Positions 1 to 12,200 of a DNA stretch of 64,000 nucleotides are shown here, in pieces. Within the stretch, counting starts at the first letter, position 1; each line of letters starts with the position of its first letter. Source of the stretch: Hanleya hanleyi (Eukaryota > Mollusca > Polyplacophora > Lepidopleurida > Hanleyidae); the NCBI GenBank assembly GCA_036873755.1, contig JAVTVY010025205.1:42071-106070 (forward strand), given 5' to 3'. The position numbers were made by a program, and so were the translations under genes. The notes under the pieces were generated by a model. The model had not been told where the DNA came from. It worked only from the letters and a program-made list of their open reading frames with translations, and ran no database searches.

Positions 1-440
1 GTACCCCGGTGAGTGTAAAGGTCTTACAAAAGCTGTTGGTCCCGTTGTTCCCCGATGGTTGTATGGGTGCCACAAATGCTGTACGACCAGGTGTACCCCG
101 GTGAGTGTAAAGGTCTCACAAAAGCTGTAGGTCCCGGTGTTCCCCGGTGGTTGTATGGGTGCCACAAATGCTGTACGACCAGGTGTACCCCGGTGAGTGT
201 AAAGGTCTCACAAAAGCTGTAGGTCCCGGTGTTCCCCGGTGGTTGTTTGGGTGCCACAAATGCTGTACGACCAGGTGTACCCCGGTGAGTGTAAAGGTCT
301 CACAAAAGCTGTAGGTCCTGGTGTTCCCCGGTGGTTGTATGGGTGCCACAAATGCTGTACGACCAGGTGTACCCCGGTGAGTGTAAAGGTCTCACAAAAG
401 CTGTAGGTCCCGGTGTTCCCCGGTGGTTGCATGGATGCCA
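1..440. repeat. Satellite array, 92-bp unit (dimer of a 46-bp monomer)
   Basis: About 4.8 near-identical copies of a 92-bp unit run from the window edge. Each unit splits into two related 46-bp halves: one begins GTGTACCCCGGTGAGTG and the other GTGTTCCCCGGTGGTTG, and both continue to an ACAAA-GCTGTA core. This is therefore a two-monomer higher-order repeat. 92 is not a multiple of three, so the open frames across it are not coding. The array probably continues beyond the left edge. Confidence 0.93.
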
Positions 441-1430
441 TAAAAGCTGTATGTTCTGGTGTACCCTGCTGGTTGTATTGGTGCCACAAAAGCTATAGGT
501 GTTGGTGTAACGTACTTCGATCGATGTATGGATACCATGGCAACTGTAAGTGATGTATGCTCGGTATATGGGTGAAGCAACCTGTAGGTGATGGGGTACC
601 CCCCTGCGTGTATGTGTCGGTGTCAATGGGTGTCACAAAAGTTGTATGCGCCGACGTACCCCGATGAGTGTATGGGTACACCTACAGCTATTCCAATGAG
701 TGTTTGGGTTCCACAAAACCCCAGGTACCAGTGTATCTGGATGGGCGTACTGGACACCATGGCAGCCGTGCATCGCTGGTGATCGCTAACCTCACACCGC
801 TGAACCGGCACAGGTTCGAGCCCCACTGGTGCAAATGTGAAAGTTTGTCAGCTACTTGCCGATGGGTGGCGCTTCTCTCCGGGTACTTCCTCTTCCTCCA
901 CCATTCAAACTGGCTGTCACCTATGAGTGAAATAACCTTGAGTGTGACATTTTATTAGAATCCTCTCGTACCCCGATGTGTGTATGGATGCCACTACAGC
1001 TATCCCAATGATTTACGGGTTCCACAAAATCCTAGATGCCAGTGTCTCTGGATGGGCGTTCTGGACACCATGGCAGCTGTAGATGAAGACGTACAACGAT
1101 GGATGTATGGACGCCACGACATCTATCTCAGTGAGTGTATGAGATCCACAAAACCCTGGGTGCCGGTGTATCGCGATGGGTGTATGGATTCCACGACAGC
1201 TCTGAGTGTTGGGGTACAGTGATGGGCCTACCCCTATGAGATTATGTTCATATGACAGTGGTGGAGTATCCAAATCTAGGAGTGTGGGTGCCACAGAAGC
1301 TATTGCTGCTGCTGTATGTCGATGGATGTATGAGTACAACATCAGATGTGTGAGGTGTTTGTCGATGGGTGTACCACAACAGCTTCAGGTGGTGGTACTA
1401 CTGTGATGAGTGTCTGGAGACCATGACATT
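441..1430. repeat. Degenerate single copies of the 46-bp satellite monomer
   Basis: The stretch is made of diverged monomers. Each carries the same landmarks as the flanking arrays: GTACCCCGATGNGTGTATGG, then a CCAC-A tract, then GCTGTA. Copies begin near 505, 655, 690, 968, 1100 and 1180. They link the 92-bp array on the left with the 155-bp array on the right and suggest that both higher-order arrays grew from one older monomer field. A SINE-like insertion splits the field at about 775-957. Confidence 0.75.
775..957 (+). mobile_element. tRNA-derived SINE-like insertion inside the satellite
   Basis: The satellite landmarks stop near 775 and return at about 968. The insert has a tRNA-type internal promoter B box (GGTTCGAGCCC at about 812) in a tRNA-like head. 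About 60 bp later comes a CTCTCCGGGTACTTCCTCTT segment. It resembles the CTCCGGGT...CTTCCTCC core seen in many marine invertebrate SINEs. The clear A box and the target duplication were not resolved, so family and exact ends are uncertain. Confidence 0.5.
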
Positions 1431-2020
1431 TTTACCGATTATACAGCGATAGCTGAAGTTGCTGGTGTTCCCCACTGGATGTATGGGTACCCCATATATG
1501 TAGACGCTTGTGTATTCTGGTGGATGCATGCGTACCTCGACAACTGTATATGCTGGAGTACGCTGATTGGTGCAACGTAATTTTTACCGATGGGTATACA
1601 ACAATAGCTGAAGTTGCTGGTGTACCCCACTGGATGTATGGGTATCCCATAGATGTAGACTCTTGTGTATTCTGGTGGATGCATGCGTACCTCGACAACT
1701 GTATATGCTGGAGTACGCTGATTGGTGCAACGTAATTTTTACCGATGGGTATACAACAATAGCTGAAGTTGCTGGTGTACCCCACTGGATGTATGGGTAT
1801 CCCATAGATGTAGACGCTTGTGTATTCTGGTGGATGCATGCGTACCTCGACAACTGTATATGCTGGAGTACGCTGATTGGTGCAACGTAATTTTTACCGA
1901 TGGGTATACAACAATAGCTGAAGTTGCTGGTGTACCCCAATGGATGTTTGGGTATCTCATAGATGTAAACTCTTGTGTATTCTGGTGGATGCATGCGTAC
2001 CTCGACAACTGTAGATGCTG
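1431..2020. repeat. Satellite array, 155-bp higher-order unit
   Basis: Roughly 3.8 copies of a 155-bp unit are present; the landmark GTGTATTCTGGTGGATGCAT recurs at about 1510, 1665, 1820 and 1976. Each unit contains two monomers of 45 and 46 bp related to the 46-bp monomer, plus a third of about 64 bp that includes an AATTTTTACCGATGG insert. 155 is not divisible by three, so the reading frame changes in every unit and none of the overlapping open frames is a plausible gene. Confidence 0.92.
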
Positions 2021-2120
2021 GTGCTGCGGACTGGTGCAACGGTACCATGACATGAGTAGGTTTTCCCCAATGGGTGTATTAGCACCACGACAGCATTGGT
2101 GTATCGTGTTAGTGTATTGA

Positions 2121-3014
2121 GTATCACGACAACCACAGGTCTATCTTCATGGTTGTAGAATGTAGATGTACCTAATACTTACGTGTTTACAACGGCTTTT
2201 CTGTGGTAGATATGACTGCCAAGTGTTGGTAATACCCCAGACCACAGTCCCAGGCTTTGTATATGGAGTTGTAGGGCGTCAATCCAAACCTAGCCATTTA
2301 AAAGAATATAAAAAACATCAGATTTGATAATTGTTCGGTGAGATCGTCTCCTCTGATGATATCTTATTTTACCAATTTAATTTAAATACGTTTCAATGAA
2401 AAGTAGGTTGAATTCAAGTGTTATGGAATAACATGGAGCATCTACGATTACGGGGGCCGAGTTTTCACGCAGGTGCAGTATAGTCGCTTGACATCGGTGC
2501 ACATTCAAATGGCAACGGAAGTATTATCGCCATTCTCATGGCATCAGATTGTAGACCTCGTACTGTCAAATATCCGAATTTTAGGAGGTTACAAACTCCG
2601 ACAATGGGCGAATGATTATCGCAAGAGGACAAAGAATCCAAACGACTGAACACTTTGTTTGCGCTTACAGAAAGCCTAACTGGAATTTGGGGCAAATAAT
2701 TCTACGAAATTTCTTTCGATAATCGACACAGTCAGGTGCACGCAGGATGTCAAATCTGACGCTATAATTTGACAACGATGCCCTCGCTGATGTACCAGTA
2801 CTGAAGATTAACTCAAAGTGTGACCAGATGTTGATTATTGATTTAATAACATTTACATGTATTTCCGTCGGGTTCATAATGCTGATTTAACTGAATAATT
2901 ATTGACAAATTACTATTACTATTTATTTTATTTATATCGGATTTCGTTTTAATTCAAAATTTTGTTTGCTGTGTTTTCTCAAAGTATAATTTGAAAGGTA
3001 ATAATAAGAAATAC
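2121..3014. other. No confident gene; one weak candidate exon
   Basis: Single-copy AT-rich sequence lies between the satellite and the last SLC6-like exon. On the minus strand, 2665-2877 is open after an acceptor-like TTAAATCAG. It reads NIWSHFELIFSTGT..., which loosely resembles the TM6 region of SLC6 transporters. Its phase does not join the exon ending at 3015, so it is not annotated as an exon. Confidence 0.4.
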
Positions 3015-3200
3015 CCTCGGCCTTCCAAGTCGACTCTGAAGCACTTCCGTAATTGACGAAGGATCGGGACCATCTTTCTGTCTCCATAAGCCCGTAAATA
3101 GAGAGCTTATAGATTCAGCAGCGTCAGGGATCACCACGAGACCATAAATAAACACAGCACACAGCAAAATGAGAGATACGGGACAAAGAAAATACACAAT
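3015..3200 (-). CDS. SLC6-like exon E (TM5-like)
   Basis: A 62-codon exon follows a long pyrimidine tract and CAG, and ends at AGG|GTATTT in phase 0. It encodes IVYFLCPVSLILLCAVFIYG, then LVVIPDAAESISSLF and a hydrophilic tail ending LQSRLGRPR. The K-V-V-Y-F...P-Y...L pattern of SLC6 TM5 and the following G-A-x-x-G-I region are recognisable. It is in the right order but is not linked by phase to exon D because the TM4 exon is unidentified. Confidence 0.55.
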
Positions 3201-6200
3201 CTGAAAGAGAAAGAAAACAGAAGAAGATATTAGGTTATGTACCAGGGTTATTAAAAGAAAGTGATCAACGTCATATAGTATAATAAATACTGGTCCTAGG
3301 GACCTACAATAATACTGGTGAAAACCCAGACTCCTACTTGTCCGTATTGTAGAAATTTCGACCTAAAATACTCCGAAACTTGCACCCGCAGATACTAAAC
3401 AATGAATACTTATACGCCTGTCACACTCTACTGCGATCAGCCGTCGACCGCTTTGCGCTCCCGGACTTTGACATTTTTCACCAAAGCGCAGTGACATCGC
3501 CGAAAATTGTGAAATCCATGACACCAGGTAGCTTACAGTAGCTTACAGTACGTTCTTGACTCGCTTATTACGTTCTCACTGCGACCCTATGCGTTCCCAG
3601 TTTGATCATCAGTGCGCTCTCAATGCGCTCCCACTGCGCTCTGTGTGCTCTCAGTGCGTCCAAGTCGCTGCCTCTGCGCTCTCACTACGCTCTCAATACC
3701 TTTGCAACTCGTTCATTGCGCATGTGCTGCGTGCTGCAAGGGCATCAGTCTACTTTCAGCATGCCCAAAACCAAGAAGTCCGCCGCCAGAGGGAAGGTTC
3801 CAGTGTCCAGAGGACGAGGCAGGGGTCGAGGAAGATGTATAGACGATGGAGCTGTATTTATACCAAGATGTGTGTGCATGCACAAAACAAGCGCCGAGGC
3901 TTGGCGCTCAAGGTAGCTCATGGCGACCCTCTCCCGTCCTTGACAGTTTCCACTGCGTCACCAAATCGTTCGCAGAGACCTTACTGCGCTTTGCCTCACG
4001 CTTTCATACTTTTCAGGTCGCAGTGGGAGCGCCAGCGTGATCGCGGGTGAGTGTGACAGTGCTTTAAGGATAACCTAGAAAAACAATACGAGCAAGTAGG
4101 AGTCTGAGTTTTCACCAGAATTAGTGTAGGTGTGGCCCCCTAGGACCAGTATTTCTTATACTATATGTCTTGTCCCCAGACACCTGATGTTCGTGACAGA
4201 TTATTCGTAAGATATTCCCACATTAAATGCTTGGTTGTTTTGTTCATGGATAATATCATAACTAACTATCAAGTGGGTTTCGCATGCTAAGGACGTTGCA
4301 ATTTATTCCTGAAGCACTCGAGACGGTGACGACCACATGTTCTACGGGACGCAAATCTACAAACGATGACGACCCGGACGGTTAAAAAGTGCTCATCTGA
4401 AAACACAGGTTGCGTTCTCAAATAATAATTAATAAAAGTGTGGAGTAGAATAACTTCAGGGTGTATGGTATTATAATAGATATAAGATGGGTAGTTTCCC
4501 AGTGTCACACTAGCTGCATACAGCATGAGGAGTAAAATAATTAGTTTATGTTCACCTAATGAGACAGCCTGTCGCAAACCCTCAGCGTTTTGTTGTAACT
4601 CATCAAATGTTTCGTATGTTAGTTGAGCCTGTCAACCGGAAGTATGATCCAGTTGATGGCGCCGCAGTGTCGCCGTTTGTTCAATCACCATGGAAACATG
4701 GCAAGAGGAGAACGACTATAGAGTGAGTCCGTCAGGAACTCCATACAGTTATTGACCTATCATAAACCAGCTTAAATCATAGAATGGCTATAGGGTATAC
4801 GTGTAGGGTCTTAACTCGGCCGCATGAAAGTTTTGAAAGCTGATTCCTCGAAATTTCACAGGCAATAATTCGGTATTCAGACAATTATAATATTGGCAGG
4901 CGAACGGTGGAGTTTGTTTACTCAATACAGGTTCCACATGGGATACAATGTAGCGATTTGTATCCCAGATTCCTCCTAAAAATGGTTTGGTTATATTAAC
5001 TCTATATCTTTGAGATATCCAATTACCTACTTCGTAGGCCTTATTGTGTAATTTTTCTCAGCACGTTCTTTTGTGTATCTCACTATACGTTGAGATAATA
5101 CATCCAATTCCCCTTAAAATTACGAACACCCCTTGGAATACGGTGCACGATGGTCCGGTACCACTGCGAAAGAGTAACTTCTAAGGGCCTTTTTACACCG
5201 GACGCGGTGAAGCAGCGCGGGCGACGCGAAAAACTCGCCTGCGAAAATGGAGCAATGGTTGGTGAGTTTAGCTGATCAAACACAGTTTCCTTTCTTCGTC
5301 TGTTGACGAGAAGAAGCAGAAAAAGTTCTTCCTCGTCCTCGTTCACATTGTTTGGCCCTCGTGATAATGCAGTTGGGTTTGCCGCCCGCATCTGGTGTGA
5401 TACCCCCAAAACGAAGGAGCTGTAAATCCGCCCGCACCGCTTGCCACGTCCGGTGTATTCGCTTTATGACACCCTATCGCAGTAGAATCGCGCCGTTAAT
5501 TACAACTCTCGTGAAATCTAGGACGTGATTAGTACCCACGTGGTTGAGTTGTGAACGTGTGTAGCAGACATCCCGATACCCTCGTTGCGTGCAATGCAAA
5601 TATGACCAAGTATGATTCAGTACCATGGTAGTGTATTAAAACAATGGCGGTAGAGACGAGGTAGGGTTTTCCTCTGATATTACATTGGCTACTTAATCTT
5701 TCAAGACATATTAACTTACTTCATACAAATAGATTATGCGATCAATCGGAGTTAAACGAACGTTACTCTTTGTTAACCTTCTATACCTTTCCTAATGCAG
5801 AACTCCCCCGTATGATGAGCAGGCAAAGAAAGAACCAAGACAGAGAGAGGGTGATCACGTGATACCAGAGGAGAGTCCCGCCGATCCCGATATTAGGTGA
5901 CGTCTGCAGATATTCTTCACTACAAGACATGAATGCAAAATGTCAAAATTTTACTACCACTCGCATAACAGGCAAGATTAAGTCTGGATATCGACAGTTA
6001 CAATGTGGATATCGAGCTAATCTCGACCAATTTCACGAACTCGACCTACTCTCGCGTTAACTATAGTCGATCTTATCTCACCTTCTCTAAAGAATCGTTG
6101 ACATCGAGAGACTAGAAAGGGAATGGGAGATACAATCGCAATATTAAAGTGAGATTAAATTATGTAAAACAGAAATCCAGGAACATTTACCAAGACCATG

Positions 6201-9200
6201 GAAATGCCAAAACTGGTTTAGAATGACATATTTGCCTCATCATATATCACAGTAATCCATAGTAATTGTAGAAGTCTATATTCAAACACAAATACTAATA
6301 ACTACTCTTCTACCTATGACAAAGTACATGTACTCACTTGAAGTATTTCTGGCCTGGTGACATGAAATACATCACTCCCCTGTAAAACAAGTGATACGTA
6401 AAATTAAGCTCATCATGCCGACTTATAAAGGCTAATTCACAAATATAGTTTTGGCTACACTGATTGGTGCATTGTTGAAAATTCGGAACTTTGACAGAAC
6501 GAACGATGCAGTTCTGGCGAATCAGATGATTTCCTTGGACAGTTTCTGGATCCCGGTGGATGATTTGTCTGCATTCATATTCCGATGATGTACCATTCCT
6601 GATGACATGCCAATAATCTATACAAATTCCTGAGAGCGTCGATGTGAATGCAAAGCGACATTTTTCCCAGAGAAAGTGACGGGGGTAATGATTTTGAATT
6701 TGAAAACTGTTCCTGATCATATTGTACACATTCTGCCAGTGTTCATTTATATTCTGCCCGAACATCACGTGTTTGATGTCAAACGTCATGGTATGCTTGC
6801 GGCAATGACCTGTAACCCTGAAATAAGGAAATTTTCTAATTCTGCCAAAAGCAGCTTCCAGTTGGTTTAGGTGAATAGAGTGAACACCCCTTGACTCGGT
6901 CAGGCTGCTCGGATATGTGTTCTGTTAATCGGGGGTTGAATCGGGGGACTTGGGAGTCATGCATGGAGTCGGTCGATACACCAAATTTAGCTACCAACCT
7001 CACATCGTAACCGAGACCAGCGATACAAGGACAGACGGCATGCAAAGAAGTCCAATTTAACCTAGCACCATCGTCGTCAATGTCTTGTGGTGTCAACCCC
7101 GTAAATAAATTTAGTGGATTAATTTCAAATCCATTCGTTTGGGGACAAATTCAAGGTAGAAAATTAAAGCATCTGTATACACCACAGGTTTAGTGGATTA
7201 ATTTCAAATCCATTCGTTTGGGGACAAATTCATTTTAGAAAATTAAAGCATCTGTACACACCATATGTTCGGTGGATTAACTTCAAATCAATTCTGTTGA
7301 AATCAAAACCATCTCCCAAGGCATCTTCCAAGATCCTCAGATTTGAAGTTCGTTGAAAATTGTGAAAGATTGTGGGAGGTCGTGTATTCGCGTCAATTGG
7401 AAGCCGCGTTTTTGGAAATATGTGACCTACTTTTTCGCAATAAAAGCATGCATATCCCGGCGTTTTACTCCAACAAGTGACATTCGACATGGAAAAGCAA
7501 CATAGCAAAAAATATCGAATTACCACCATTTGGTTAGAACATTTTTAACTTCGAAAAGATTACAATCGATAGGTTTTTTGGAGAAAAAAATCGCATCTCA
7601 TTCGCATTAGCATTCCCAGGAATCTGCTTAGTTTAATCATAGGACATCACCAATGGTTCTCCGTTCGAATGTTGAAGTTTGAATGTAAATTGGTCTCACT
7701 CAAATGTGTACTGGCGTTTAAAAATGACCCAATATACTATAAACACTCACAATTATAAGTGACGTGGAGCAGCATCGATGGACGTTGGAAATGGGGCTTC
7801 GTTCCCATTTGACTTTTTTTCTAAATATGAAACCTTGTTCATTCTCCTTGGTTATATGGATTGGAAAGATAACGGTACCTTCTCTAAAGTAATACCTGAT
7901 CGTCATAGTGATAAGAATCCTGTGCGCTGCTTTGCTGACCAGTTGGCTAACTGTGAGATATATCATTTGGCATAATATTAGGTTCCGTGATTATATTAAA
8001 CAAAAAAAAACGAAGCTGCATATCGCTATGAACCTCTGTCAAATCGGTTTAATCTAGTAGAATGGACGAGTTTACTCTCCTCATATGAACTATTGACCAG
8101 ATCAGAAGTTTGATTATTGGTATGGCATGCTGATCAGCTCAAATGTTGTGCACTAGAATGTGTCTCACCTTGTAGAATTCTGGGCCTCTGTAACTGTCCA
8201 TGGATACGGTTGTTTCAGTGAGCGGACAACGTAGTACAATGCGTAACTGATGTCCACTCCACGAACGAGTACCCGTATGTAAGATACTGATAATAACGCA
8301 ATCGCAGAACCTGAAAAGACGAACAAATTGATCGTGACAGGACTGTACCGGTATGTACAGTTACTGACTATTTTGAGTAAAATCAGTGAAATGTTGATAC
8401 ATTCATACATCAAATAGTAATTGGACTAATTAGGCTGCATTTGACACGAGAACTAAGTAGTAGGTCCACCGCAAAAAAGGTCCCCTTTTACCGGGGGAGG
8501 TAACTCTTGCATCCGACAGGGGGCGCCACCAGCTCAAGGTTATGGATTGCATCAGCATTGGCAGGATGCCAACATTTTTGTCCCCACCGGGTAAAATTTA
8601 AGGGGGTACTTGGTCGATGGGGAGGAAAACTACCTCCAACACAGAAGAGTTCCAATGGGGAGGTAACTCTTGATGCACTTTTGTGATTTTTGTCAAATGC
8701 CGGGTTATCTTCCCTGATTCGAACATTTGCATGTTAAATCAATACGGGAAAATGCCTGTATGGGGTATGGATGGTCCGATTGGGTCCTATGTGGTATCAA
8801 TGTGAAGCATTCGTGAAGGGGCATCTGATGGGCAGGGTCTGGGGTTGAAATATCGTCAATTTGCGCATGCGCGGTAGACAAAGGGTATGGAAATAGACGT
8901 TTTGGGACCGAGGGGAGCCACTAATGGGCCGATGGAGTTGAGTGAGGTATCAATGTGAAGCCTTCGTAAAGGGGCATCTAATGGGCTGGGTGTGGGGTTG
9001 AACTAGCGTCATTCTGCGCATGCGCGGTGGACCAAGGTATGGAAATAGACGTTTTGGGGTCGAGGGGAGCCCCTAATGGCCCGATGGAGTCGTATGAGGT
9101 ATCAATGTGAAGCCTATGTGAGGGGGCATCTGACTGGACTAGTGGTTCGGACGTTGTCACCATTCTGCGCATGAGCAGACAGGGAATTGTGGGAAAAGGG

Positions 9201-12200
9201 TATGGAAATAGACGTTTTGGGATCTAGGGGAGCCCCTAATGGACCGATGGAGTCGTATGAGGTATCAATGTGAAGCCTATGTGAGGGGGCATCTGACTGA
9301 ACTAGTGGCTCGGGCGTTGTCACCATTCTGCGCATGCGCAGACAGGGAATTGTGGGAAAAGGGTATGGAAATAGACGTTTTGGGGTCGAGGTGGGCCACT
9401 CGTGGTCCTATGGAGTCAAGTGAGGTATCAATGTGAAGCATATGTGAGGGGGCATCCGCCTGAACTAGCATGACGTGGAACTGACGTCATTCTGCGCATG
9501 CGCAGTAGACAAAGGGTATGAAAATAGACGTTTTGGGGTCTAGGTGGACCACTAATGGTCTAATGGGGTTGAGTGAGGCATCAATGTAAAGCAATCATGA
9601 GGGGGCATCTGACTGGACTAGTGGCTCGGGCGTTGTCACCATTCCGCGCATGAGCAGACAGGGAATTGTGGGAAAAGGGTATGGAAATAGACGTTTTGGG
9701 ATCTAGGGGAGCCCCTAATGGTCCGATGGAGTCGTATGAGGTATCAATGTGAAGCCTATCTGAGGGGGCATCTGACTGGACTAGTGGCTCGGGCGTTGTC
9801 ACCATTCTGCGTATGCGCAGACAGGGAATTGTGGGAAAAGGGTATGGAAATTGACGTTTTGGGGTCGAGGTGGGCCACTCTTGGTCCTATGGAGTCAAGT
9901 GAGGTATCAATGTGAAGCATATGTGAGGGGGCATCCGCCTGAACTAGTATGACGTGGAACTGACGTCATTCTGCGCATGCGCAGTAGACAAAGGGTATGG
10001 AAATAGACGTTTTGGGGTCTAGTTGGACCACTAATGGTCCAATGGGGTTGAGTGGGGTATCAATGTAAAGCAGCCGTGAGGGGGCATCCGCCTGGAGTAG
10101 TGTGTTGTCCGTGTCCGACATTCTGCGCATGCGCAGACAGGGAATTGTGGGAAAAGGGTATGGAAATAGACGTTTTGGTGTCGAGGTGAGCCCCTAGTGA
10201 TCCGATGGAGTCTTATGAGGTATCGTTGTGACGTATTCGTGAAGGAGCATCCACCTGGACAAGTGTGTCGTTCGTGTCCAACATTCTGCGCATGCGCAGA
10301 GAGGGAATTGTGGGAAAAGGGAATGGAAATAGACGGTTTGAGGTTTAGGTGGGCCACTATTGGTCCGTTGGAGTCGACTGAGGTATCAATGTGAAGCGCA
10401 CGTGAGGGAGCATCCGACTGGGTGGATGTGGGGTAGAAATATCGTCATTCTGCGCATGCGCAGGCAGGCCGTAGTATGGAAATATACCTTTTGGGGCCGA
10501 TATGGACCACTAGTGGTCCAAATGGGTTGTGGGAGGTGTCAAAGTGAAGCTTGTGTGGGATAGAGTCAGAATGGCGTGTTTTTATTGCAAGTCGCGTCAA
10601 TCTGCGCATGCGCAGTTGGGTGTAGTAAGTAAAGCGGCCATTTTAGGGCAGTGAAGGAATGTATTTGGTGTAGAAATGGACCATCCTTAGTCCGAATGCG
10701 TCGTGTGAAGTGGCATCTTGTAGCAACGCTCGCCAACGCCAAGCTCAACGCTTCAACGCCCTGGTGAATTAGCCCAAAAGCTCTCATTTTTTCTAGACAC
10801 CAATACACCGAAATGCAGTGACGCCCGTCAATGCCCGTCGTTACACCCTAGCCTAACACCTTGATGCCATGATATAGACCGAAGAGAGAACAACAACAAC
10901 AACAAGGATGAGAGAACAACAACAAGTTTTTTCATATAGTTTATTCTCCCCAATATTACATCATACCCACGCTGGGGGAGCCGCGTTGGGTAGGTTTGCA
11001 ATTCAAGAAGTCTCTTGTCCAATCAGAGGCCACCATTTGGTCCTGTCATACTCGTTCTTGCCCGTTAGATGTATTCTCGGCTGTCCAATCAGAAGTCGCC
11101 ATTTCAGAAAGTCCTATTTTCGGCCATGTTCGCTCTGAACCGTTTGTTCTATGGTGTAGGGATTGACCATCCTTGGTCCGAATGCGTCGTGGGAAGTGTC
11201 ATCTTGCAGTTCTCGGGATGTAAACTCCATTTGAGGGATGTCCACAGTATCTGTGACGTCATCGGTGACGTCATCAGTACGAGTAGTAGCGAAAGAACAT
11301 GTTTTATAATTGGCTCAGTGCCAATTTTTTTCCACAATTGGCGAGATGTCCACAGCATCTGTGACGTCATTGGTGACGTCATCAGTACGAGTGGTAGCGA
11401 AATTTTTATTAGTCGTCCAATACATACGGAATGATGAGGGCACGAGTTAATCTATATATGTACAGACACCAGCACACACCAATAATACCGCCACACACCC
11501 ACACTCACACCACCAACACCACCACCAACGCCACCACCAACGCCACCACCGGGCGTTGACGGGCGTCAACGCCCGGTGGTAGTGGTAGCTCCCGTGTGGC
11601 AGAGCTCTTGAATTGGAGCTCTTGGAGTTCAAAGCTTGTGGAGCTCAGGGCTCGGAAATGACGTCACCGGATGCATGCGCGCGTACCTGTGGTGCACCCT
11701 GTACCCTATAGCCCATCGTCCAATATATATGGAATGATGAGGGACACGACTTAATCTCTATATGTACAGACACCACCACACACCAATAATACCACCACAC
11801 ACACACACACACACCACCAACACCACCACCAACGCCACCACCAACGCCACCACCGGGCGTTGACGGGCGTCAACGCCCGGTGGTGGTGGTAGCTCCCGTG
11901 TGGCAGAGCTCTTGGATCGGAGCTCTCGGAGCTCAAAGTTTGCGGCGCTCGGAAATGACGTCATCGCAGGCATGCGCGTGTACCTGTGCTGCACCCGCAC
12001 CCTGGTGTACCCTATTCCCTACGGGCTATAGGGTACAGGGTGCAGCACAGGTACACGCGCATGCCTGCGATGACGTCATTTCCGAGCGCCGCAAGCTTTG
12101 AGCTCCGAGAGCTCCGATCCAAGAGCTCTGCCACACGGGAGCTACCACCACCACCGGGCGTTGACGCCCGTCAACGCCCGGTGGTGGCGTTGGTGGTGGC

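Noticed and set aside
24..2120. Long overlapping open frames in the satellite, on both strands
   Set aside because: They repeat every 92 or 155 bp, neither divisible by three, and change frame each unit. They come from the repeat, not from protein coding.
3556..4050. 164-codon Arg/Ser/Cys frame as a gene
   Set aside because: It arises from CTGCGCTCTCA subterminal repeats of a transposable element. Only the short basic piece inside looked possibly coding.
4287..4640. Hydrophobic minus-strand segment as the missing SLC6 TM4 exon
   Set aside because: Position and hydrophobicity fit, but no acceptor gives the phase required by exon D and no good donor gives phase 0 for exon E.
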